Source: Laguncularia racemosa
Taxonomy: Eukaryota > Streptophyta > Magnoliopsida > Myrtales > Combretaceae
Reading direction: 5' to 3'
Assembly: GCA_037954665.1 (NCBI GenBank)
Contig: JBBMOL010000081.1
Location: 3,146,313 to 3,210,312, forward strand
DNA length: 64,000 bases
This document shows positions 1 through 9,391 of this stretch, piece after piece. The notes under the pieces are model-generated. The model was not told the origin of the DNA. It saw only the letters and a program-made list of their open reading frames with translations, and ran no database searches. Each line of letters starts with the position of its first letter. Position 1 is the first letter of the stretch. A program made the translations under genes and the position numbers.

Positions 1-809
1 TTTTTCTTAAAGGTACATGAATTTTCATTTCCTAATTCTCATTTTCTAATCACCATATTTATCATAATTATGAAATGGAAAAAGATAAAATAATTTTCCA
101 ATTGATTAGATGTAGAATAGATACAAAAAAAAAAAAAGAAAAAAAAAAGCAGGCTCTGTATGTATCTAATTTGTGTCGTATCTTCAGGAAGTGAAAAAAA
201 AGCAATGGAAAAACAATTAAAAAAAAAAGGCTTTTCCATCAAATTTACCACAATTCAACAAGTGATGATAGCTGATAACAGTAAATTGCATATACAACTT
301 TTATATTTGCTTCATCTTGACCCTTCATTTTTTAAATTAAGCTGACTCTCAAATGTTTGAAAATATGTGAACTCAATTTTACAATTTTATTCTTTAATAA
401 AATAACAAAAAGAATCTAAAATTAAGAAAATAATAAATAAAATCAATGTCAAAATGGTCTAGAAGTCCAAATGTAACTTTAATATATATAATATATATAT
501 ATATATTTGCAATTTGCCCTAATTATAATTACTATATGCTGAATGCTGTTTAAAAGTAGCCAAGATCACAGTAAATGTGGCCCAAACCATGATTTAAAAA
601 ATAATATATATCTACCAGCATATATTTGCATGACTTCAATCCGCGGAAGCTAAAAATTTCCTTCCAGATAAACCGCATTTTACCACGATTTTATCAATAA
701 AATCAATGAAACTCAATTACCAGCGCCATTCAGCAATAATGATGAAAAAGATATCAAATTTGAGTTTAAAAAAAAAAATCAGTTTAAGCAGCTTTTGCTT
801 AGTGCTTAC
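1..809. other. AT-rich sequence, probably intron 2 of the importin-like gene
   Basis: This stretch lies directly downstream, on the minus strand, of the exon 2 splice donor of the importin-like gene at 810-985. It is AT-rich, with an (AT)n tract near 481-508 and A/T homopolymers near 125-150. No further importin exon is convincing. A weak possibility on the minus strand near 545-590 could not be supported. The rest of the gene probably lies beyond the left edge. Confidence 0.4.
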
Positions 810-1229
810 CACTTCCACTAAAACCTTCAGTATTTCCCGTTCGACACGAAGCAATGCACGCAGGAGCTGGTCTTTAAACTCCTTACTCACTTTCGACACC
901 GAATCCCCAGCAACGTCGACGTTTTTCCTAGTGAAGTTCTTGAGGTACGTAGCGGCGGCGATTCTCAGCCCTAGATTTTCACCTCCTGCGGGCCAAAAAC
1001 AGCAAAAAGACAGTGAAAATAGCGAGAATAAACCCATAGGTGAGAGAAATTGAGCTAGCTTTTGGTGCGTGTCGATGTTACCAGTGGCGATTGAGAGAAG
1101 ATAGTGAGGGAATTGAGAGTGATAGGTAAGAGAGAGACGATCGAGGGATTCAGTTGCGGAGCCGACTGTGTTGCCGTCGTAGCTTAGTGTGTCGTTGAGG
1201 AGATGCAAGATTTGATCGAGCTCCGACAT
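810..1229 (-). CDS. Importin-beta-like (karyopherin) protein, exons 1-2, 5' part only
   Basis: Minus-strand gene with ATG at 1227-1229. Exon 1 is 1082-1229, with a GT donor at 1080-1081. Intron 1 (986-1081) ends in a CGCAG acceptor. Exon 2 is 810-985, with donor GTAAGC. Splicing joins a Thr-Gly-Gly-Glu-Asn-Leu-Gly stretch to AAATYLKNFTRKN, which reads like the Importin-beta N-terminal domain: a helical SLDRLS segment, then the conserved 'A-A-x-x-L-K-N' motif. Family members are nuclear transport receptors built of HEAT/ARM repeats that bind Ran-GTP through this end. About 107 residues are visible of a protein usually near 1,000, so the gene leaves the window on the left. The 5' leader (1230-1330) is CT-rich on the coding strand. 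The subfamily was not determined; the family call is fairly sure. Confidence 0.7.
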
Positions 1230-1335
1230 GACCGGATACACAGAGGGAGAGAAAGAGAGGAACCCTAGGAGTGGTGGCGCGGGAGAAAGAGGCGAGAGAA
1301 AGAGAGATAAGGAGAGGAGAAAAAGGTGAAAAGCG

Positions 1336-1347
1336 ATTGGCGGGAAA
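1336..1347. promoter_or_regulatory. Candidate E2F-type site upstream of the importin-like gene
   Basis: ATTGGCGGGAAA matches the plant E2F/DP consensus WTTSSCSS with the usual GGGAAA extension. It lies about 107 bp upstream of the importin-like ATG and between that ATG and the tRNA gene. Only the sequence match supports it; function is inferred. Confidence 0.35.
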
Positions 1348-1416
1348 TTGTAATCCGTCGCTGTCAGCTAAATCGAGAGTATAAAAATGAATGTGAAGAG
1401 CGATGGGAAAAGAAAA

Positions 1417-1489
1417 TGGAGATGCGGGGTATCGAACCCCGTGCCTCTCGCATGCAAAGCGAGTGCTCTACCGTTTGAGCTACATCCCC
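1417..1489 (-). tRNA. tRNA-Ala (anticodon UGC)
   Basis: A 73-nt minus-strand tRNA. The acceptor stem GGGGATG pairs with CATCTCC (one G-U pair) and the discriminator is A. The anticodon stem is CTCGC/GCGAG with loop TTTGCAT, giving anticodon TGC. The B-box/T-loop reads GGTTCGATACC. An oligo-T Pol III terminator (TTTTCT) follows immediately, at 1411-1416. The encoded 3' end lacks CCA, as expected for a nuclear tRNA. The gene sits 187 bp upstream of the importin-like start in the same orientation. No mismatch breaks a stem, so it looks functional. Confidence 0.96.
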
Positions 1490-2400
1490 GGATACTTTTA
1501 ACTTTTCAAAGGTTTTATATTAATAAATATATTTTCGATGGGGAATATATAAGAAAGAAAAACAAAGCGAAAATACTTATTTCAATAAGAAGTAAAAAAA
1601 AGGCGGTGAATCAATGTATAAGAAAAGGTTAATTACATATATTTCTTTTAAGGTTATCAAATTACCCAAAAAAAATCTTAAGATTTGAATGATTGTTTAA
1701 GTTATTTTACAAACTTTCCTTCAATATTCCTTTTATATGTGAATAGAATGGCTTTTATGAGTAGAAAGCTTCTTCTTTTTTTAATTATTATTGGCCAAGG
1801 AAAAAGAAAAATTCTTGTCTTAAAAATTCACTCTCTCTCCTTTCCTATATTTTCTAAATAAGAGAAAAGTTTTTCTTTTTTCTTGCCCACTTCCTTTCCT
1901 TTTCTTTCCTTCATTTGAAACATATCATTAAAGAAAGTAAACTCAGATAGGTAGTAGTTCCTATCAATTTACTATTATATTAAAAATAGAAATCAAATCT
2001 TGATGTTAGAAAAGTAGAGAAATCAAAGGCAAAATAAAAACTACCAAAGTAGGGAAACTTTACTGAAAATGACCTTTAGTTGTTTGTAAGATAAGATAGT
2101 TATTTATAATTTGAAGAGCAATTGAAGAATGTACTGCTAAAAAGATTTCTTTTAAAAGTTGTCGCACCAAAACTACTATTTTGAAATATTATAGGCAAAG
2201 TAAAATATTAGCTTGTGTGTGTGTGTATTATTTTATACATATAAAGATGGACATGCATTACAATAAGTGCCTAATATAAAAGAGATTAAACATAATGTCT
2301 AAAAAGAAATCTATAATAAAATATAGAAACCTCTCCAATCTCCACACATAATGTATAGGAAAATAAAAATTGTCAACGTGAAGAAATTTTAACACTTTTA
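1490..2400. other. AT-rich intergenic sequence, no gene seen
   Basis: Both strands lack credible coding sequence. The stretch contains A- and T-rich runs and a short GT repeat near 2216-2226. Confidence 0.6.
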
Positions 2401-3777
2401 CTTGAATACATTGTTGTCAAAATCGCGATTTAACTCATACGATTCAACAATTTTACGAGTTTGTATATATATTTCTAGTTAACTCGCACACAAAATCGAA
2501 GAGAAGCAAAATCATAACAAAATCACAATTTTGAATAGTAAAATCATTCAAAATCGCGATTCTATCCGTTTCAACCGATTCCACAAATATTTACAACTAC
2601 AGGCTTCCACGTAAATAACACACGACCGTGTCTCAGACCGTGTACTCAACCGTGTGTGCTTTTGTGGATTTTCTAAGCTCAAAACACGGTCGTGCCTTCA
2701 ACCGTATGTTCAACCATGTGTGCTTCTGTGGGCATGTTTCCTTGACATACGGCCGTGCAATTTAATTACCCGGCTGTGCTCTTCCCCTGTTCCTTCCAAA
2801 AAGCATTTTTCTTCGTGTTTTCTTATCCAAGCTCAAACTTTTAATAAACAACTGTGGGCTTAATTGTTAAAAGCCCTCATGCTTTCCTGTCGTAGAGGAG
2901 TATGAGTCATACCCTAACATGTTCGTCGGTCATCACTCCTCTCTTGTCAGTGTGTTACATTGCATTGAAGTCTTTGTGTTTATGTTCGTCGATTTTTAGT
3001 CTTCTCGTTCCTATTTGTGATCATGTTCGCATTAAAGCACTTGTGTTTGATTGCTGCAACTTTCCTTATTTTAACTAATATTTTTGTAATAGTAAATAAA
3101 ATAAATGATAGATAACTTTAATTTTATAAGAATTTTTTAGATTTTTAATTTTATAGGAAAGGTATAAATGTATTTATATTTCTATATTTTCAATATATCA
3201 TTCTCATAGTTAAGTAAATGTGAGATATTGTTAAGTAAATATATTTTGAATTAATAATCACAAATAGTGCAAAAATTTACCTAGTAATATATAATTTTGA
3301 AGGTTTTTCTTGTTATAGTATTTTCTTTATTATGTACTTTTGGTCATTTTTTAATATTACTCATTTCTAATGGTATATCTTCATTATCAATTTTTATTTA
3401 TTAGTAATTTCTTAAAGTCACAATTGATTTTTAAATTTTATTTCTTATCTTTTAACTTTTGTATATAGAACTAGGTGAAACTTGTTTTATACATGATTTA
3501 TCATTTTAGAAATAAAATATCTATATTATACAACTTATGCTTGATTATCTATATTATGACTTTTATTGCAAATTTGCAATTTATGACTAAAATAAATACT
3601 TAATTTCCTTATTTCTATTATTCATTATATTTTTTAATGATTATTGTAAGTAAATTTATAATATTTGAAAGTTATTTTATATAGGTTGTAAAAACTTTCG
3701 TTTCTAAGTTCCAATTCTATGGACCCCTTAGCGATTCTACGTAAAATCGCGATTTTGACAACCATGCTTGAATACAT
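2401..3777. mobile_element. Mutator-like non-autonomous element with TCGCGA termini
   Basis: A 19-bp perfect terminal inverted repeat, GTTGTCAAAATCGCGATTT, is at 2413-2431 and inverted at 3744-3762. A direct repeat flanks it: CTTGAATACA(T) at 2401-2411 and 3767-3777, a 10-11 bp target-site duplication. Duplications of 8-11 bp with inverted termini suggest a Mutator-like element. No transposase ORF is visible in about 1.35 kb. The TIR core AAATCGCGATTT is itself palindromic and recurs inside (near 2552-2562). A block of imperfect ACGGTCGTG/ACCGTG repeats lies at 2620-2780. Confidence 0.7.
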
Positions 3778-4895
3778 GATTTTAATAAAGATGGACAAAA
3801 AAGAAAGGAAATTATAGGAAAGTAATGAAAGAAAGTAAGTATAGAAGTGAAAGAAATTGTGGGAAATATATCTACTTTGTAGTCAATTTGGTTCTTCTCA
3901 AGAAAAATATGTAGAAGTCAATCATGAAATAGATTAGGTTCAAACTCCCTCTTCCATTGTAATTATTGGAAGAAAAAAAAAAAGAAAAGGAGAAATATGT
4001 AGAAATGTATTTGAACTTAAAAAAAAAATAAAAAATCCCCATACTAATGTTATCTAAACAAGAAGAGAGATGGTTTTGCCCATTAATATTATCATGAATG
4101 CCAACAGTGATTTTAATGGCACAAAATATCAAAGAATCGAGTTGTATTAAAGAGATTGAGCTCTTAAAGTGCAACTTCACCTTTTATAATTTTTAAAACT
4201 ATGCAAATACCTCATAAATAAATATTAAATTCTTAAACTATCACCAAAAAATCCATAAATAAGAGAGAGCTTTGTTGCTTTAGCCATAATTTAAGGCATA
4301 TGTGCACACTTTCGAAAGTTAAAACACTTGAAGTCATAATTTGTAAGTTTCAAGGATTTATCCACATTAAATCGATGATTTAAGAGTGTATTTGTAATTT
4401 ACCCATGTTAAATTATGCATACAACTTTGGTATGTTGAAAACATGGTTGAAATTTTTGGTAAGCTACCGACAAACACAAAGAAAGTAGTCCATACAAACA
4501 AAATCAAAAGAAGGTAAAATGGAAAACCTTCAAAAGTTTTTGTAGGATCTTATTAAGGGGTATTGTAAACTTTTAAAGTTTGACATAATAAGGAATATAC
4601 AATTTTCAAAACACTACTCAAGCATTTTGCAAGTACAACAAATGTGTTTGAAGTGTCATTTTAATGAGTGCCTTAAAAGCATGCAAAGGAACTCTTTTTT
4701 TTTTTTTACCATAACACATGTGATGATACATTTTTACATTTTTTTTATAGATATTTTAGGGTACTATGTGCCTAACATTTTGCAATAAATAAAATTATTC
4801 CATAAATTTGAAAAGTAAAAGAAGTGTCTCATAAATATAAAAAGTTATGTGATGTGTCTTTTTTTGCGTTATAAGGCATTTTATGATTATTTTAT
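3778..4895. other. AT-rich intergenic sequence, no gene seen
   Basis: The stretch is low in GC with several A/T runs, for example poly-T near 4698-4707 and poly-A near 3973-3984. Neither strand shows a gene with recognisable domains. Confidence 0.55.
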
Positions 4896-5587
4896 ATATA
4901 TTTAGGGTAATATCACATTTGGTACTCAAATTTTCACTATTTTAACAATTAAGTACCTAAGCTTTAAAAGTATCAATTTAGTATCTATTCAAATTTTTTC
5001 GAGGTCAACATCACTATCATTATTAATATTATTATTATTAAGAAAAAGAGTTTAAGTATTCATAGGCCTAAAAAGTATAATATCCAGAGCTCATGGTCTA
5101 ATGCATATCAAGGCCAAACACATCTTATAGTCGTTATGGCTAACCAGTGACTTCTCAAGCACAAGCCATCTCACCTTAGCTTAAACAGTGACTTTGCTTT
5201 GAGATGACCTATATTTGAGAAAGCCATTTGTTAGTGGCAAGAGCAATAAGATGAGTTTGGGCTTGATGTGCAATATACCATGGGCTTTTGATATTGTGCT
5301 TTCTAGGTCTATGGGTACATAAATTATTTTTTCTTAATAATAACAATAATATTACAAATGATAGTCATAATAATAATAATGAAAATAAGATTATATGTCA
5401 TTTTGAGGTTAAATATAGGACACGTGTCATGCTCTTATAGATCTATGTCTAACGAAGTTAACTAAGGTAGTCTAGATAACTTCAAAAAGTTTGACTATGT
5501 AGTAGATTGACATTTTTAAAGTTTACATACTTAATTGTAAAAATGATAAAAGTCCAGGTACCAAATGCAACATTACTCATATATTCA
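4896..5587. mobile_element. Mutator-like element with about 90-bp inverted termini
   Basis: The left end at 4905 reads GGGTAATATCACATTTGGTAC. The right end at 5578, read in reverse, is GAGTAATGTTGCATTTGGTAC. The similarity continues for about 90 bp, including ACAATTAAGTA and CTTTAAAA blocks. Flanking 9-mers ATATATTTA (4896-4904) and ATATATTCA (5579-5587) differ at one base, fitting the 9-bp duplication of Mutator-like elements. The 674-bp body contains (ATT)n tracts near both ends, no coding sequence and a central block of non-repetitive DNA. A related terminus occurs near 16,035. Confidence 0.75.
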
Positions 5588-6370
5588 TAAGGTACTTTAT
5601 AGTATTATGCTCATTCTCTTTTCTTTTTTTTCTCTACAAATAAATAGGGAAAAGTTTAACTACTTTTTTATTTATGTTGACGATCTCTTTATTTTTTCCT
5701 ATATTCAAGTCTCAATGCTCTCTAACTTTTACAAAAGAAGAATTTTGTCAATTAAGTTAAATTTTCTATCCATCCTTAAATGGCACAAGTTCTAATTAGT
5801 CCATAAAAATTAGTTTAACAAAATGATATTACTTGATATATTTAGTGTCAAAATATAACAAAAATAATAAAATTACAAAATAAAAGGAAAGTTTTTTTTT
5901 TTTGCTAGAAAAAAAGGAAAGGGTTGGAAGAAAAAATTCAAAGTATTAATTGTATATTTGATATGCTGGAATGAACCTAAAACGGAATCACGATTTCGGA
6001 TTTTCCTTTGTTTCCTATGTTTGGATGCACGTTTGAAAGTCAGAATCACAATTCCTTAGAATTATTGATTCCACCTTCACGAGGGAATTCGATTCTACCT
6101 TAAAGATGGTGGAATTATGATTCCATTCTGGCTTCTTTAATAATCATTTATTGAAATTACTTATTTAGCATTTAATTTCATTATTACATTTAATAATTAA
6201 TGATGGTTTTGATAAATACTATTTTATATGTATTCCACTCCATGTACATTTCCAAACACAGGAATTGATTTAACATTTTAGTCATGATTCCATTCCATTC
6301 CAATCAATTTTATGTCATACCATTCTCACATACTAAGCGTAACATAAAAGCTTAACTAATAAATCTCAAG
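5588..6370. other. AT-rich intergenic sequence with a degenerate inverted-repeat patch
   Basis: No gene was found. The region 5960-6320 has short reverse-complementary words around GGAAT and ATTCC (for example near 6020-6130 and 6285-6325). These suggest a decayed small DNA transposon, but no termini could be fixed. Confidence 0.4.
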
Positions 6371-6775
6371 GATGGGGATAAGTTGCAAAGCCTATAATGC
6401 ATTATTAGGTCGCAATCTTCCAATAGGTGGTTTTTACCTATCTTTAGGTTTAGATATGATGCAAAACCAATCTTGTTCTATTATTGATCAGAGATTTCTC
6501 TATGAAAAATATGAATCGGAGTTTGAAGAAGGGGAAGGAGAAGGAGAAGGAGTCCTCGACCCGCAACAGATAGAGGAAGACTTATTCAATCACATAGTTC
6601 ATGCTCTTAGAATATGGCACCCTTGGGGCTTTCTTTTTAATTGTATTGAAAGGACCAATGAATTGGGATTTCCCTATCAAGCCAAGTCATTTCAAGGCAA
6701 GCGAATCATTTATGATGAAAAGAATGAGCTTTAAGAGAATGATTCGGAGTTCTTGCAGAGTGGAACCATGCATTA
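6371..6775 (+). pseudogene. ycf2: Chloroplast ycf2 fragment in the nucleus (NUPT piece 1)
   Basis: The plus-strand translation shows the YEKYESEFEEGEGEGE acidic run and then DPQQIEEDLFNHIV, hallmarks of the C-terminal part of plastid Ycf2. It continues to GKRIIYDE at about 6725. At 6731-6733 the plastid-type Gln codon is TAA, a C-to-T nonsense change. The frame then continues through ENDSEFLQSGTM to about 6775, where it breaks into a different plastid segment. About 120 codons remain of a protein of roughly 2,300. The reading before about 6450 is less certain. It cannot be functional here. Confidence 0.85.
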
Positions 6776-6853
6776 CCAAACACAAGCCTCTTATCTATTC
6801 TCATTCAATTACGGCAAGGGAGTAAGTTAAAATAGAAAAACCCGCAATGGTTG
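6776..6853 (-). other. Plastid trnV-rrn16 spacer copy A (NUPT piece 2)
   Basis: Minus-strand sequence matching the plastid spacer between trnV-GAC and the 16S rRNA gene, including the AATGAGAATAGATAAGAGGC stretch of the rrn16 promoter region. The same stretch occurs again at 7684-7740 with different substitutions, so two copies of this spacer are present in one insertion. Confidence 0.7.
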
Positions 6854-6925
6854 TAGGGATAATTAGGCTCAAACCGATAACTTCCACCATGTCAAGGTGA
6901 TACTCTACTGCTGAGTTATATCCCT
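6854..6925 (-). pseudogene. trnV-GAC: Plastid tRNA-Val (GAC) copy, nuclear relic
   Basis: The 72-nt minus-strand sequence begins AGGGATATAACTCAGC and ends AATTATCCCTA, matching plastid trnV-GAC; the anticodon GAC is kept. Several differences from the plastid gene as I recall it are G-to-A or C-to-T (for example in the D stem, the T arm and the anticodon-stem flank), as expected after cytosine deamination in nuclear DNA. Not expected to act as a tRNA here. Confidence 0.85.
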
Positions 6926-7600
6926 TCCCCACTCCTATTAAGAAAAGAAATAGAATTAACTAATCCTAAGACAAAGGGTCAAGAAACTCAGTGCCACTAT
7001 TCTTAAACAACTTGGAGACAGGCCTTCGTTTTGCACTATTACGAATAGGAAAATAATGAAAAAATTATATTCAATTGTCAACCGCTCTTATTGGAAATAG
7101 GATTGAATACAGATTCGAGCCATAATACGCGGTTTCATAAAACTGTACAATTTTCCCAATCTAAATCAAACAAGTTTTACATAAAGAAGATTTGGTTTAG
7201 CATGTTCTATTCAATACAAATACGAAAAGTGGTATTCTTAAAAAAAAAAGAAATAGAGAAATTAGAACCAAGTCATGATGATACGGATCAACCCCTTCTT
7301 CTTGTGCCAAAGATCTTACCATTTCCAAATGAACTATAGTTACATCTCTTTTCCATTCAAGAGTTTTGATGTGTTTCCAAGCACCTTTGAGACCCCGAAA
7401 AATGGACAAATTCCTTTTCTTTTCTTAGGAACACATACAATATTCGTCACTACAAAAAAGGATAATGGTAACCCCACCATTAACTACTTCATTTATGAAT
7501 TTCATAGTAATAGAAATCCATGTTCTATCGAAACAAAATTTGTAACTTGCTATCCTCTTGATTAGCAGGCAAAGATTGACCTCTGGATTCGAGATCACTG
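6926..7600. other. Plastid rps12-trnV spacer relic (NUPT piece 3)
   Basis: This sequence continues from trnV-GAC away from rrn16. I recognise it as the inverted-repeat spacer of the chloroplast genome (for example the CACTATTCTTAAACAACTTGG and CCCCGAAAAATGGACAAATT stretches). Its apparent short ORFs are the usual plastid spacer ORFs, now interrupted by insertions such as the A-run near 7242-7251. There is no functional gene. Assignment is from memory of plastid sequence. Confidence 0.6.
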
Positions 7601-7745
7601 CTTATATACCTAATATTGGCCATATAGCCTGGAGTTCGCTCCTAGAAATATAGCCATACCTACCCCCTCGCATCAATCCCACGAGCCTCTTATCTATTCT
7701 CATTCAATCAAGGCGGGGGAGTAAGTCAAAATAGAAAAACAAGAA
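7601..7745 (-). other. Plastid 16S rRNA promoter region relic (Prrn), spacer copy B
   Basis: Read on the minus strand, this shows AAGAGGCTCGTGGGATTGATG, then GAGGGGGTAGGTATGGC, TATATT and GGAGCGAACTCC. This is the plastid rrn16 promoter with its -35 (TTGACG changed to TTGATG) and -10 (TATATT) boxes. The 16S gene itself is absent. It repeats the spacer already present at 6776-6853. Confidence 0.75.
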
Positions 7746-7945
7746 ACCTTATAGGTTGAAGCCACAAATTCCACCCCCAAAAAGCATATTTTGATTGGGC
7801 CTCAACTATATCAACTGTACTTAAACTATTAGATCATCACAGTTGTTGGTAACATCATTGTTCCTATCGCTATTACAGAACCGTACATAAGATTTTCACC
7901 TTATATAGCTCCTCCAAGGCCACCAATAAATCTAAGGACCGGTTC
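7746..7945 (-). pseudogene. ndhA: Plastid ndhA intron end plus start of exon 2 (NUPT piece 4)
   Basis: On the minus strand, about 7870-7915 contains GAGCTATATAAGGTGAAAA followed by CTTATGTACGGTTCT, a group II intron domain V with domain VI beyond it. Exon-like sequence follows (about 7745-7830), translating as TVDIVEAQSKYAFWGWNLW. This is the start of NdhA exon 2, the membrane subunit of the plastid NDH complex. The frame then fails. ndhA normally lies in the small single-copy region, so it is not adjacent to trnV in the plastome; the insertion is a mosaic. Confidence 0.75.
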
Positions 7946-8734
7946 AATATTTTTTATGTTGATATGTTTGTAGTATCAATAAATATATATAGACAAAACA
8001 GAGCAAAACCTTTCGAAGGTCCCGAATTAAACCAATGGAATTTTGTTTGCTATAATAATAACTAAACAAAGACTTCTGAGTTGATCTCATCCTTTAATAA
8101 TTTAGGATGGTAGGTTAAGCTCTTAGAGCTTTGATTTTTTTTTTCTTCCAACCTTTTCTTTTCAATATATTATTTTATTAAATCAATTTTTTTGAACCAA
8201 CAAAAAACTACGTGTTTAGGATGGAAGGAAAATCTAATTGAACTAATTAAAATCTTATTTTGTAAGAATTGGAAAACATTGAGGATTCAAATAAAAAAAA
8301 AAGAAAGAAAGAAAGAAAGAAAAAAAAAAGAAAAGAAGATTGATGACTAAAAGAGAAAGTAGACAAACATCGAGTTATTTAGCCAAAAAAAAAACAGAAG
8401 ACAAATATTGAGTTTATATATATATAAAATCTTTCTTTTTGTTTTTTCATGCATGAATGTAGGAAATAATCATAAGGTCTTATAAATATATAAGCTATGT
8501 GCAAATGGGTGCCCTTTATGCATTACATGACTTCAATTGATCTTTCTTTTTTTAATAGATTTATGAGGAAATTTGTTGTATTAAATGCCTTGCATTTTAC
8601 ATTTTCTATAAAAAATACTTGTAAATACAAAAAGTAATCATTAAATGCATCATGTTATTCGCCATGATTGTACAAAGAAATGAAAGTTTAATGAATGATC
8701 ATGACATGGATGTACTAAAAGCTAAGCTTGCGCT
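7946..8734. other. AT-rich intergenic sequence with a GAAA microsatellite
   Basis: No gene was found. A (GAAA)n-type purine tract lies at about 8291-8337, and a short (AT)n at 8416-8426. Confidence 0.55.
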
Positions 8735-9159
8735 TGTCATGGGCATTTTTTCTCTAAGCCCATTTTTTTAATTTTCTTTCTATATATAGAGGTAGTAGGT
8801 GTAGAGCCTACAACCAAGCCCAATTCATTTATAGAACTTTCTAAAAGCATCTAAATATAACGAACTTTGATTAGTGTAAATTAGATAGAATGGAATGGTT
8901 AAGTAGGAGTAAATAATAACCATTAGATTAAATAGATCCCATCCGTCTATAGAGAAGGTCTTTTGTATATAGGGAGGTTCTCCATCATTTGTAATCCATT
9001 CAATATATTTGAAATTATTTATACTTTTATAGGGTTTCTCTCTCTAATGTACTTAAGCAATTGAAGTTTAGAGGAAAGGCGAAACTTACCCTATAGACAA
9101 CAGTCAGTGAGAGTATAAGTGTCATATGTCCCAATGTTTAAAACATTCTACGTGTGACA
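8735..9159 (+). repeat. 5' LTR of decayed gypsy element 1
   Basis: Begins TGTCATGGGC and ends GTGTGACA. It aligns with 14931-15334, which begins TGTTATGGGT and ends CATGTGGCA. A TATA-like GTATATAGGGAGG lies near 8965. Directly downstream, TGGTGTCAAATTGAGC (from 9162) resembles a decayed initiator-Met tRNA primer-binding site. The LTR shares blocks with the LTR of gypsy element 2, so both belong to one lineage. Confidence 0.8.
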
Positions 9160-9194
9160 AATGGTGTCAAATTGAGCTTTTGACTTGAAATGGA

Positions 9195-9391
9195 GTGAAA
9201 GATTGCTTTGTTGTTCGGTATGGCAAGTTGTCCATAACTCCTTTGATAGTCAATGAGTTGATCTTTCAAGGAAAGTCTTGTGGAAGTGAAGCATTATTTG
9301 AGGCTAAGATGCAACTTGCTATAACTAAGTTGATGGATTGTGTTAAAGGTTTAGAGGGACACTTAGATAAGCTTGAGAATGAGCTCCTAAG
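9195..9391 (+). pseudogene. Gypsy element 1 gag N-terminal fragment
   Basis: An open frame with a coiled, charged segment (LEGHLDKLENELL), parallel to the segment after the primer-binding site of gypsy element 2 (34,386 on). It is cut by the hAT insertion at 9392 and resumes near 10514. Further stops follow. Confidence 0.55.

Noticed and set aside
717..1053. Plus-strand 115-codon ORF opposite the importin exons
   Set aside because: It is a shadow of the minus-strand gene, whose splice sites and conserved motifs are clear.
7091..7565. ORFs of 82 and 96 codons in the plastid-derived segment
   Set aside because: They correspond to plastid spacer ORFs carried in with the insertion, with no sign of nuclear expression signals.
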